DNA of 64,000 nt from positions 1,661,501 to 1,725,500 of the forward strand of contig CP012809.1 in the NCBI GenBank assembly GCA_001936135.1, read 5' to 3'. Positions 40,232-50,078 of the stretch are shown piece by piece. The notes below the pieces were generated by a model. The model saw nothing but the letters and a program-made list of their open reading frames with translations, was not told the DNA's origin and searched no databases. The stretch is from Saccharomycopsis fibuligera x Saccharomycopsis cf. fibuligera (lineage: Eukaryota; Ascomycota; Saccharomycetes; Ascoideales; Saccharomycopsidaceae). The translations under genes and the position numbers were made by a program. Position 1 is the stretch's first letter. Each line of letters opens with the position of its first letter.

Positions 40232-41445
40232 TCAAACAGCAACAACGTTACTTTTATCGGTGTAAACAGCTTGAGCAATACCAACTTGAGACTCATCAAT
40301 GTCATAGTAGACATAAGCAGATCTCAAGAATCCATCGCCGAGGATGTAGTAATTAGACTGGGAGCTCAAAACACCAAGAAAGCAAGTGTCAGAATTACCG
40401 GCAGCTTGACCATTAGTGTTGTACAAAAGATCCTTGAATGGAACCTTAATAGTCTTGTCTTCGAAGGTAAATTCAAAGTCTTCGCCTCTGGTGGAACATG
40501 AAGTAGTATAGCCACCAACGGTAGAGTCGTAGGTCCCGTACTTTTTACCGATTTTTGAAGCAACATCTTCTGGTGCGTAGATCAAAGTAGTACCAGAATC
40601 CAACAAGGCTGGGTAAGTAGTGGAAGTGAGAGTGTTACCGTTGGATTTTATGGAGTCCAAGTTGACGAAAAATGCAACTGCTTCACTGGTTTCTGCTCCC
40701 GAGTCGTCAATGTTTTGAATGTCAAGAGTCTTTAAGTCACCTGAGTATTTTGCCTTATCGACAGCACCGAACAAGATGGATCCGCTAGTAGCGTCTAATG
40801 AATTTAAGTACAAAGAATAAGCAGCTTTGTTAATAACACCTTGGCTTTTCATTTGAAGTGGTAAGTTGTCATAAGTAAAAGCATTTGAAGACTGAGCAGC
40901 AGCTTCATTACCTTTAAATCCAACACCAAGAATACCTTGGCCAACATTTTGAGTAGTGGCGTCACCAAATTCTAAACCAGTGATTTTAGATCCACCAATA
41001 GTAACTGTTTCCTTAGCCCAGTCGCCAGAGGCGCTCGAACCGTCACCGTAACTGATAGCAAATCCGGATTTGACTTTCTCGTAAGTGGATGATTTGGAGT
41101 TGTCATAAGTACCATCCTGACTTTGTGTACCAGCACCAGGGACCCACAAATCTGAGGAGCCGGTATCAACGTCAATCTTTATGGCTTGACCAGGAGTACC
41201 AATTTCAATATCAGCAAGATATAAGGCATACTCGTTTTTCAATGGGAGTGTGACACCGGCACTAGCAGCAGATTTCACCTTTCTGTGGGTACCAATGGGA
41301 GAGAAGATGTTTACATTGGATTCAAAGAATCATGTCTCACAACATTAAAATCAATTCTTGGGGGGTTGGCAGATCTTTTTTCAACTGGATGAGCAGCAGT
41401 TAAGGCAAAAAGAACAGAAAGTAGGATAGTGGTAGAAAATTGCAT
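40232..41445 (-). pseudogene. Secreted aspartyl protease (candidapepsin-like), propeptide frame broken
   Basis: An ATG at 41445-41443 starts a clear signal peptide (MQFSTTILLSVLFALTAAHP) followed by a Kex2-like site (VEKRS) and propeptide (RIDFNV). The mature pepsin domain follows with the catalytic VDTGSSDLWVP and LLDSGTTL motifs, flap ISYGDGS, and a cysteine pair near the C-terminus. The two parts are in different frames: the upstream frame stops near 41312, and the downstream frame is closed just before it. The shift must therefore lie in a window of about 15 bases near 41312-41328. The only GT…AG pair that would join them is 32 nt apart, too short for an intron. The gene is probably inactivated, unless this is an assembly error. 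The first cysteine pair of most candidapepsins, after WVP, is absent. The mature part is otherwise intact, implying recent loss. Confidence 0.8.
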
Positions 41446-42533
41446 TTCAGACAAAATTTTGGATTATAGTCGCCTTTATTGTTATTTGATGAATAACGAA
41501 AAGACAGTTCAACCAGTCTGAACTATGAAGACCTTGGGTCTTTATTTATACGTTTCCAAAATGAGTATTAAGTGCCATGCATTCTGGTTTCCCCTATATA
41601 TTGTAAAACAGTGTATGAATCTTCGAAATAGCTTTTCAATGCCTTATGCTAAAAAATATCATGTCAGCCATAGGAAATGAGAGAATGGGACACGCAAATG
41701 TGGCTTAAAATATCATTGACGCGCATCTCTAGTTTAGCTCCTTGGTATTTTATAACAGCTCAAGTTTGTCTAGCTAGACGTGTGTTGTTTAGCGAACGCA
41801 TTTCAAACCACTTAAGAAGCCTTAACAATTTGACATCTTGGCATCAAAGTCTTGGCTACAATGACTCCACTATTATGAAAATAATACTATTAAAGTTAAA
41901 TTAAGCCTTATTCATAATCAGAACTGTTATTTATCTGCCCTTATTATTGATAACAAGAAAACAAGAGCTTTACATATATATTTGGCCGCATATGGCTTTT
42001 TAAGTCAGTGTGGCTTTGGTGAAACATTACGAGGTGCAGAATGGTTTAAGTTCGTTAGATAAGTTAGAAAAAAGAATATCCTGAGGTATAGGGCCGTTAG
42101 TTTATGAATTAACTGCTGATGTATATTTAAAAGGAATGTTCTACTGATGCCCCATTAGCAGATCTGGTCAAAATGATGGTGAGAGATGATGATGACAAAT
42201 CCTGCGGTTTGGATCCTAAAGAAAACGGGAGAAAATTGACAATATTAAGGCCAATATCTGCAAAGTTACCTAGAATAACGCAACTATGATTTTATATAAC
42301 GTGACTCTGAGAACGCCCGATTAGAAGCAAGAAACGCTCGTAAAATAGGGAAAATCAAAAAGCGAGTGTCATCTATTAGCGTTTGAGATGGCGTTGAATG
42401 CCATCCATAATTAGCTAGAATTATTTCTTCAAAAATTTATACTAGCGACAGGCCATACACAGAAAAGCATAAGCAAGAAAAACTTTTAAAAGAGCTAGTT
42501 ATAGGCATACTAAATACTCAGATAAAGAGCTAA
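41446..42533. other. Divergent upstream region, protease gene / APS3
   Basis: 1,088 bp. A short frame at 42173-42289 (38 codons from an ATG, with GRKLTILRPISAKLPRI) has protein-like composition but no recognised family, and I do not call it as a gene. A TATA-like TTTATTTATA motif lies just upstream of the protease start. Nothing else is seen. Confidence 0.4.
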
Positions 42534-43289
42534 ATGATTCACTCAGTTTTAATATGTATGTTATCACGATGAAGCATAATGATTTGCAGCACTATGATCA
42601 TCAAATAACCTCCGGTAACTTCATCTCAAACCATTTACTAACATTTGCCAATCATAGTTAACAAGGATGCGCTTCCTCGGTTGATGAAGTTCTATACGCC
42701 CATTGTATGTTTTTTCCTTTCACTATGCGAATCTTTTTGGAGCTTCGTTATTACCTCTTGATTTTACTGATACTAACCATCATCTAACTTATAGGACCTA
42801 AATACCCAAATATTATTATTGCGCCAAGTCTACCAGCTAGTCTCCCAGCGACCAGACAACCAATGCTCTTTTCTAACCCCACCGCCCTTATTAGAAGGAA
42901 TTGATGATATCAGAGTCATTTACCGTCGTTATGCCACTCTATATTTTGTATTCATTGTGGATGAACAAGAAAGTGAGCTTGGTATAATTGATTTAATTAG
43001 AGTGTTTGTTGAATGCTTGGACAAATGTTTCCAAAACGTTTGTGAATTAGATTTGGTGTTTGGATGGCAAGTTCTTGAAACTGTACTTGAAGAAATGGTA
43101 CAAGGTGGACTAGTCATTGATACTGATTTAGAGCAGATTGTCAAAGCCGTGGATAAAGCCAACAGCGAAATTGGTAACGAGGGGGCCTTGGGACTTTCTT
43201 CTAGTGGGTTTTCTGCAGCTAATGTATTTTCTAATGCCTTTCAGCAAATGGCAGGCAGTGGGTCAAGAAGAGTGTGGTCCGGTCGTTAA
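42534..43289 (+). CDS. APS3: AP-3 adaptor complex sigma subunit, three exons
   Basis: Exon 1 is 42534-42555 (22 nt), exon 2 is 42658-42704 (47 nt) and exon 3 is 42795-43289. Intron 1 (102 nt) has GTATGT, TACTAAC at 42636-42642 and CATAG. Intron 2 (90 nt) has GTATGT, TACTAAC at 42771-42777 and TATAG. The spliced N-terminus MIHSVLIFNKDALPRLMKFY closely matches S. cerevisiae Aps3 (MIHAVLIFNKKCQPRLVKFY), which confirms both junctions. The product is 187 aa with the longin fold, including RYATLYFVFIVDEQESELGIIDLIRVFVE and the sigma-3 C-terminal extension (VWSGR end). Known role: small subunit of the AP-3 coat for Golgi-to-vacuole transport of alkaline phosphatase and Vam3. Two tiny 5' exons make the gene easy to mis-start. 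Confidence 0.95.
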
Positions 43290-43611
43290 TTTTATTTGGC
43301 TTTTGTTTTTATTATATTTCTTTATTTTTGTGTTTTTTTTCTTTGTCTATTAGCTTTTTCGTACTACTTTATGATTTTAATGAATGCTCATAATATAAAT
43401 TAAATTCAAGTCATCAATGCAAACGTTACGATAAAAAAATATGTACATGTTTTGAACAAATTGAAAAAGAAAGACGAAAAAAAGCCAAATCTCAAAAAAT
43501 AGAAGAATAATAACAAATCAAAAAACAGAAACAAAAAGTTTGTCAAAAATGACATAAAAGCACTACCAAACAACCAGCTAATCAACCACAAACTTCACTA
43601 TTACCACTACT
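43290..43611. other. Convergent 3' intergenic region, APS3 / CBP4
   Basis: 322 bp, T-rich after APS3 and A-rich towards CBP4. These are probably 3'-end signals; no gene is seen. Confidence 0.45.
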
Positions 43612-44058
43612 CTACTTTCCCCAACCAAACCATCCTTTATTCTTCTCCGCTAGCGCTTTTTCATTTTCCAATCTAGCCTGTGCCTGTGCCTCATCAATCT
43701 TTCTCTTAATCTCTGCCAACTCCTTCTGTTGTTCCTCGGCAGCAGTTTCTCTCTCTCTTCTCTCTTTATCTTTCAATTGAAATGCCCGATGCTCAAGCGG
43801 TGACTGAATTGGCCCTGTCATCCAAATTGGATCATTTGAAGCAGATGTTTTTTTAACAATTCGCATCAATTCCTCTTGTTCTTTACGTCTTAAACTTTTT
43901 TCTCTTTCATATTGTGCTCTTACTTCAGGCGACATTCGGCTGATTAGTTGTTCGTCGCTTGGAGTGGTGTACTTGTATAAAAGAACACCAAACCCAGTGA
44001 TGGCAAAACCGGTAAAGTAGACTCTTGCCCAACGCATCCAAAGAGGCCTTTCTGACAT
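43612..44058 (-). CDS. CBP4: Cytochrome bc1 assembly factor Cbp4
   Basis: The 148-aa product matches the Cbp4 layout: MSERPLWMRWARVYFTGFAI, then one membrane span (about residues 11-29), followed by LLYKYTTPSDEQLISRMSPE and RAQYEREKSLRRKEQEELM. A DPIWMTGPIQSPLE block (about 76-89) and a charged coiled C-terminus follow. The S. cerevisiae protein has nearly the same KYTTP, LISQLSPELR and DPIWKTGP blocks. Known role: with Cbp3-Cbp6 it stabilises newly made cytochrome b during assembly of complex III in the inner membrane. No intron is seen. Confidence 0.94.
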   Translation of the reverse strand: MSERPLWMRWARVYFTGFAITGFGVLLYKYTTPSDEQLISRMSPEVRAQYEREKSLRRKEQEELMRIVKKTSASNDPIWMTGPIQSPLEHRAFQLKDKERRERETAAEEQQKELAEIKRKIDEAQAQARLENEKALAEKNKGWFGWGK

Positions 44059-45377
44059 GCTGTTAATTTTGTTTTAAGTTGGTATAAATTTTGGCTTGTT
44101 GTTGCTGTTTTTGGCTTCTCCAATATAAGAGATGGCGGTTTTGTATGTAGAGTAACGTAAATGTTGCGGTGATTCCCTACTCGATAAGTATCCAACTTCG
44201 GAAAAGACTTCTCGTGATGATAGCGACTTCTCTCAAAATGACTAATATTATCACTATAACCGATGCAAATACCCTTTTGCAGCTTAGTTTCTCAAAGTCT
44301 CTCTCGCTTTACAAATCTCGGCTATCGGACGGAAACCATCAAATCATTTTTTCCAAAAGATTTTCCTTGCTCCACTAAGCGTCGCTTTCCCGCCTACCTG
44401 AAAAGTGATGATAAGGTTGCGAGCGATGGCAATGACAAAGACAGAAAAGCAAAAAAAAACGGCTTTGAAAGCGTCCTTTGGACAAATCACAGTGCTTCAT
44501 TTACTCAGCCGTGCTGAATAAAAAGAAAGCAAAAAGATTGCTGTAGACCTCAGGTAACTCATTCACAGTATGCTTAAATAGTGCTTGAATAATATGGTGG
44601 AAAATGTGGAAACAAACATGGCGAGGAAGTCGCGAGACCACTACAACCAAGAGCCATATCCTGCGGATATCAAGTAACGCCGTTTCAACTGTTTGTCAAC
44701 ACTGACTCAACTCCGTATAGCTCACTAAAATCGATATCGACGGCATATATCATTGTTATGCTAGTTCTGATGATCGGGATATGAATCTGATGGATTGTGT
44801 AGCGCTTGTTGTGGAGTAAGAAGGTTTCATCACTTACTTTTACTTAGAGAAGCACATACATATAGAATAAAGAAAAGAAGGACAATATCTTTAGCTAACC
44901 AGTAACTCCAGCATCTGACAAGCAACGGTATTCCTCTATCCAGAGCAGCTAATCTCTTCAAGAGAAGCTAATGCTCTGATACAAGCTACCGCTCACAAAG
45001 TTTTAGCCATAGCACTGTACCAAACATAAATCATTGCTTTGCCACAAGTGGCCGATTTTTAGTAATGTGCATTTGTCCAAAAAAATAGATATTGAAAAAT
45101 AAAAAAAAAATAAAAAAAAAAAATTTTTAAAAGCCAGTAGCTAATACCATCGTAGGTCACTATACTAACTCTTCAGCAGTATATTTGTTTTCGTATGGCT
45201 CATCGCAAACACGCATGTATATGCAGTACTCTCACGGGGAGCACTTTTTTCCTTCAGCTCATCTAACGAAAATGTGGAGAAGGATACCATCTGGGCGGAT
45301 CGAGTGGGCTAACCAACTAGTCAACTTGCTTTGCATTCTTTGAAGGAGCTAACGAAGAATCCTGTTTAGATAGTTGC
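44059..45377. other. Gene-free region upstream of CBP4
   Basis: About 1.3 kb. It holds the CBP4 promoter next to 44059. A GTGATGATAAG (44405) with a CTGA 100 bp on (44514) looks superficially like snoRNA boxes but lacks a terminal stem. Two small adjacent frames at about 44595-44675 and 44723-44821 have protein-like composition and no family. Homopolymer A/T runs lie at 45100-45130. Confidence 0.4.
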
Positions 45378-46169
45378 TTATCCGCTCACATACAGTGTCA
45401 CTAATATTTGGAAGGAATCAAAAGTTGGCCCCAAAATAAGATATGCAGACAACTCCATTTGTGAAGAAACGCAAAACAATTGGTTGTAGCAGCTATCAGA
45501 ATATTTCAAATCAGCGGTAGAAAACAAGATATTAGTCAACCAAGATGTATAAACCGTTTTATGAAGTAAATCAGAGCTTCGAGGATAGCACCCAGAGCTT
45601 TGTTGGTAGGATGAATGAAGGCCCTGTTTTTGCGTACGTGTCGAACTGGATTTCGAACCATGTTTGACGGTGTCAGTTATTGAAGCAAAATCATCGACGG
45701 TAAATATCAAGAAAGGTTGTGCAGAACCTTGAAAACTTTATAAAAATAAAGGGAAGTTTGATAGCGATACTGGTGAAATGGCGCGAGCTGTTAAAGCTGG
45801 TGGCCTTTCTTTTCTAGTATTTCTTGAATTGTTTTATACCGACCATTTTTCACCTGCGGATCTTCTAATTCCGTTGTTCACAAAGTATTTAAAATCGAGG
45901 TGGTCCCACTAGAGTCGTTATTGATTTTGGTGTGATGCAGATGCAATCAAAGAGGAATTTTTGATTTGCACAAGGTGTGGCCCAAGGCTTCAGTTCCATG
46001 AAATCTTTTAATTTCTGGCAATTTAGTGAAGGTTTATTTCTCATTGTTGCTTTTCTCAAGTATTTCAGAAAATTGCCGCCACATTGTAGCATTATGGATT
46101 GGGCGCTTTGGGATGTTGTAAGACTACAGAGTAGCAATACCCTGTATGATAGTACATATTACACGAAAG
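45378..46169 (-). mobile_element. Decayed retrotransposon internal fragment (gag-like), fossil
   Basis: On the minus strand this region translates in pieces to segments reminiscent of a Ty1/copia-type gag, such as a phrase like GPTFDSFQILVTL and another with FHGTEAL. The frame is repeatedly interrupted, so it is a broken relic. It directly adjoins the LTR at 46170-46365, which would be its leading LTR in this orientation. Family and extent are uncertain, and it could also be unrelated decayed sequence. Confidence 0.35.
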
Positions 46170-46365
46170 TGTTGAGTACACTACGGAGGATGGTTGTACA
46201 TCTGTACATACAATCCTCCTTATTTTAAATATTTCATTATTTTATTTTTTATTTCTATCTCTACTGCTTTCTTCCTATCTTTCTTCTTACCATCTTTTCT
46301 TATCTTATCTACTTTACCCACGTATACTTGCTGATTATTATATCAGATTAACCCAATGCTCAACA
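46170..46365. mobile_element. Solo-type LTR, 196 bp, Ty1/copia-like
   Basis: It starts TGTTGAG and ends CTCAACA, the inverted TG…CA termini of an LTR, with a length (196 bp) in the yeast range. The left flank ends GAAAG and the right flank begins GAAAA, compatible with a slightly diverged 5-bp target duplication. A near-palindrome GAGGATGGTTGT/ACATACAATCCTCC lies within its first 65 bp. No full element is present in the window. The well-kept ends suggest a moderately old insertion. Confidence 0.75.
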
Positions 46366-47119
46366 GAAAATCTAGCGCCCACTGCAAAGTTCTGCACTTC
46401 CATAGTTACCTTCTCTTTACTACAAATATAGAAATAAATGGTTTAGATTTCCAGTAATATCTACTTTTAGCTACTTTAGATCCTTCTGTACCCTGTATAC
46501 TGAAGACGAGGCAAAATAATCCTGTGGCAATTCTACCGAGGTTATGTATGAAGTAAGGGAAATTTATAGTTGCTGTTGTGGTACAAATAAATATTATTTT
46601 TAATTCGAATTCACAGTAGGAATAAATATGAAGTGAGCTTGTATAATGTAGTGATAAATTACCAATTGAAAACAATCATGAAATAAAATGGAAAAGAATC
46701 CATATCAAAGTATAACAGAGGTGGAAAAAAAAAACAAAAAAAATTAAATGATAAGATAATGGCAAAAAACATATATATTACCGTTATGAGTATATTATAG
46801 GTTAGATAAAAACAATAAAACGAAAAAAAAACTTTTGAAAGTTGAAAAAAAAAGGTATCAAGGAAATCACTGCAACACAGCAAAGGGAAAGGGAGGAGAA
46901 AGTAAGAAAAAACATAAATAATTAAATGTATTAGATATTCAACATTAACCAAGCCAAATGAAAAAAATCGAACAGAAATGAGAAAATTCAAAAATGAATA
47001 AAAAACCTAAACAAAATGACTAAACAAATTAGAAAAACTCAAAAAAAGCGACAAATAAAAGATAAAAAAATGAGTGAACAAGTTTATCATGAAAAAACAC
47101 AGATTTATATCAGCAAAAT
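46366..47119. other. Intergenic, 3' side of ERG1
   Basis: 754 bp, AT-rich with many short A runs (46727-46742, 46822-46852). It is probably the ERG1 3' region. Frames here translate to Phe/Tyr-rich low-complexity sequence and are not genes. Confidence 0.4.
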
Positions 47120-48592
47120 CTATGAAATCAACTCGTTCCACATGTATGGCGTGAATACCACAATAGCAGTATACAAGGTCAAAATAGATTCGTAAACCGA
47201 GATTGGGAACATGGCCAAACCGTTTTCTCTAAAGTTGAAAAGAATGCTGAAAAATGCCACAGAAAAGAAATGCTTGAATAACACAAATGGTTCAGGAACT
47301 AATCCACTCAATAAACCAATAGGCTCAGGGATCTTCATCAAATAATTATAACATCCTTTTTGCAAAATTTGCAAATATTTGGTGTCAGCACTAAATAACG
47401 AATAAAGAGCAATTGATAGCACATTAATAACAGAACCCAAAGATTTTCTTTCGTGATGGAAATCTAATACTTGGTCTAAAACTTTCGAAGTATCGGAAAA
47501 ATCCAAGACCTTCTCTGGGGAAAGGAGCTTAGCAATCAAAGCAGCATCATTTAAACCAACAGTCATACCACCTCCAGTTAATGGATGTCTCATGTTTAAT
47601 GCATCACCAATAAACAATAAACCAGGAGTTTCATTTCTTTTAGCAGTCAAATAAGAATTTGGCATGATTCTGATTCTAGAGTTTTTCAAAGCATTTTTGT
47701 ATGAAGGTTTAACTGAATCCGGTATTATTTCGTAAACTGTTTCATGCAAGTAATTTTTCAATTTGGCATCGTTTAATGTAGGTAATTTTGCAGATCTATA
47801 AGCACAAAGGATTCTGGTTTCAACTGGAGAGATTTGGTAAATCAAAATTGGCGCTTCGTGACTAATAATAACATGACCGTGATTTGGAGAAGGAAGTTTA
47901 GCATTTTCTAAAGTCAAGGAAATAAAATGGGATCCAACATTTGGAGTATTATCAGCGCCCATATGCTTTCTGAATTTGGAAAAAATACCATCACAACAAA
48001 CAGTCAAATGTGCTTTGTACAAAACCCCGGATTTATTAGTTTCATTTACTCTGACACCAATAACATGGTTATTTTCATTTTTTTCCAAGCGAGTTACTGT
48101 ACCTTTCAAAGCAGTGACATTAGGCTCTTTTCTAGCAATTTTTCTCATATTCATGATAAATTCACCATGTCTGAAAGCGACACCGACTTCTCTTTCATTT
48201 GAGTCAAAGTATTTTGAATCTAAAGTGTTGTCAGTAACAATTTTGGTATTAGTATTAGTGGCACAGTGTGGAACTTCAGCCAATTTATGAGTAGAAGATT
48301 TGAATGGATAGTCAATGATCAATTTTTCGCCGTGATAATGGATACTATAGCCATCAACGTGAATAGCGTCAATACCATTAACAGCTTCAATCATCCCGAG
48401 GGACTTAAGAGCTTTCAAACCTGAAGGTTGCATCAATTCACCAACGATTCTATCTGGTTGAGTCCAATCACGTTCAATCAAAAGCACTTTTCTACCTTGA
48501 CGAGCAAAAGCAGTAGCTACTGCTGGGCCCACGACGCCGGCGCCAACGACAATAGCGTCATATTGGATAGTATTATCTGCTGTAAGGCTCAT
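47120..48592 (-). CDS. ERG1: Squalene epoxidase (squalene monooxygenase)
   Basis: 490 aa, close to the 496 aa of S. cerevisiae and Candida Erg1. The FAD dinucleotide motif IVVGAGVVGPAVA is at about residues 14-26, followed by LIERDW. The family block DRIVGELMQPSG (47-58), the second FAD motif GDALNMRHPLTGGG (about 328-341) and C-terminal hydrophobic segments that anchor it in the ER/lipid droplets are all present. It oxidises squalene to 2,3-oxidosqualene, the first oxygen-requiring step of ergosterol synthesis and the target of allylamines such as terbinafine. No intron is seen. One TCGTATA element lies in its upstream region. Confidence 0.97.
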   Translation of the reverse strand: MSLTADNTIQYDAIVVGAGVVGPAVATAFARQGRKVLLIERDWTQPDRIVGELMQPSGLKALKSLGMIEAVNGIDAIHVDGYSIHYHGEKLIIDYPFKSSTHKLAEVPHCATNTNTKIVTDNTLDSKYFDSNEREVGVAFRHGEFIMNMRKIARKEPNVTALKGTVTRLEKNENNHVIGVRVNETNKSGVLYKAHLTVCCDGIFSKFRKHMGADNTPNVGSHFISLTLENAKLPSPNHGHVIISHEAPILIYQISPVETRILCAYRSAKLPTLNDAKLKNYLHETVYEIIPDSVKPSYKNALKNSRIRIMPNSYLTAKRNETPGLLFIGDALNMRHPLTGGGMTVGLNDAALIAKLLSPEKVLDFSDTSKVLDQVLDFHHERKSLGSVINVLSIALYSLFSADTKYLQILQKGCYNYLMKIPEPIGLLSGLVPEPFVLFKHFFSVAFFSILFNFRENGLAMFPISVYESILTLYTAIVVFTPYMWNELIS

Positions 48593-50078
48593 TGTAAATC
48601 GAAGTATTTAAAAAATAAATTAAAGGACAAATTCAATTTTTTTTTTTTTTTGCTTTGTTTTAAATTGCTTGATGGATGTTCAGATTGATATACTGAGATG
48701 TATTGTGTTATACTGTAGCGTAATTAATTGAAAATTTTATAACCAGAACTTAAAAAGTTGCAGTTGGTTAATTAAAAACAAGAGATCCTTGAAAGATAAG
48801 CGAATGTGCCAAAAATTGAAAATTGAGGGAGCGGAATAGAAACTAAAAATGATGTTTTTCAATCTGGCTCAGTGGCTGAAAAAACGATCGTCTTGCTTGC
48901 TGTGACAACGAGTGAGTGTATAAGAGTGGTTGAATGATAATGGAATGAATGAGATAGACGTGTTTGCTTTATAGAAATAGACGAGTAATCAGTGGTCTAA
49001 ATTAGCATACAGGAATATTGTAACAGGGTGAGCAAACAAAAAAGAAACAATCGGACGAAAAGTAAAGTAAAGTAAAGTAAAGGAAACTATTTGTGTGCGC
49101 GGGGGGTGTTTGCAGCTTGTTTTTGCAGAGATGGAAACCTGAGCGAGAGGCAGTAACGTTTGCTTGAGAAAACCGACAAAGACAAAACGAAAAGCGATTA
49201 AAGAAATGGAAATGGATATGGATATGGAGTGAAATGGAGAGTATAAAGTATCACAAACAAACAAAAAGGGCGAAGTGCGGATGAATATATAGAGCAAAGT
49301 CCTGTAAGTTTTTTCTGTTTTTTCTGATTATTTTTTCATTCGCATATCGTATACACTAACTGGCTGCAACGCTTTTCCATTGACTGACTGGTTGAGTGAG
49401 TGTCGTGTGTTGTGCTGCTGCTGCGGAAAACAGAGTCGCCTGATAAATCACATGCAAAGTTAACAGGTCACGTGCTCGAATACAGACCACAAAAACGCGA
49501 TATATACTATATGCACTCCCATGCGTAACAGAATATTCTGAGGATCCTCAACATCGTACGATATACCGTACACAGGAAACACTGGCATAAGCAGATGTCT
49601 TTTGCCAATGGGAAAGCCGTAGGGTGGTATGTCTGTTTGGTCGTCGGAAACCTCGTTTATATGCTTCTGCTGCTGACAATATAGACAATATTTCGTTTGT
49701 AGATTGTAGTCTGCTTTTTAGAAAACAGCAGTAAAAATATATGAATTTGGAATTAATTGCAGCAGCAGACTGTATCAACAGGGATCCAATCGTTAAAAGA
49801 GAAAAACAGTTTTCGGTGGTAAGTTAAAAATAAGCGTGTTTTTTCAGTACTGATAAGTATTGTTTGATTGTCACAAACAAGTAAAAAATACATTATATTT
49901 ATTGACGAACAAATCTAATTTACACGAGTCATAGACTCCATTTATAAATTGCTATACTACACAATTTCATGTTTATGTTAATGATGATAAACAGCCAGAT
50001 CAAGTAATACTCAAAAGTAGTAAAAAAAAAAAAAAAAAAAAAAAAAAACCAGAAAAGCGCCCCAAATACTTTCCTTCA
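48593..50078. promoter_or_regulatory. ERG1 upstream region and 3' end of Zn2Cys6 gene
   Basis: 1,486 bp. It holds an AAAGT tandem run (about 49057-49082), GGATATGGATATGG repeats (about 49210-49230), a CACGTG (49469-49474) and a 27-nt A run (50022-50048) just past the stop of the downstream gene. No gene is seen. Confidence 0.45.
49347..49353 (+). promoter_or_regulatory. Candidate sterol-response (Upc2-type) element TCGTATA
   Basis: An exact TCGTATA, the core bound by Upc2/Ecm22 in yeast ergosterol promoters, lies about 755 bp upstream of the ERG1 start. ERG1 is a known target of this pathway. A 7-bp match at this distance is weak by itself. Confidence 0.3.

Noticed and set aside
41280-41330. 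A 32-nt GT…AG intron restoring the protease frame
   Set aside because: Far below the size of any working yeast intron and without a branch site, so a frame break or sequence error is the better explanation.
42173-42289. 38-codon ATG frame with GRKLTILRPISAKLPRI
   Set aside because: Protein-like but very short, no family, and sits in the APS3/protease upstream region without other support.
44405-44520. Possible C/D snoRNA (GTGATGA … CTGA)
   Set aside because: No complementary terminal stem, no clear inner boxes, and no visible guide match to rRNA.
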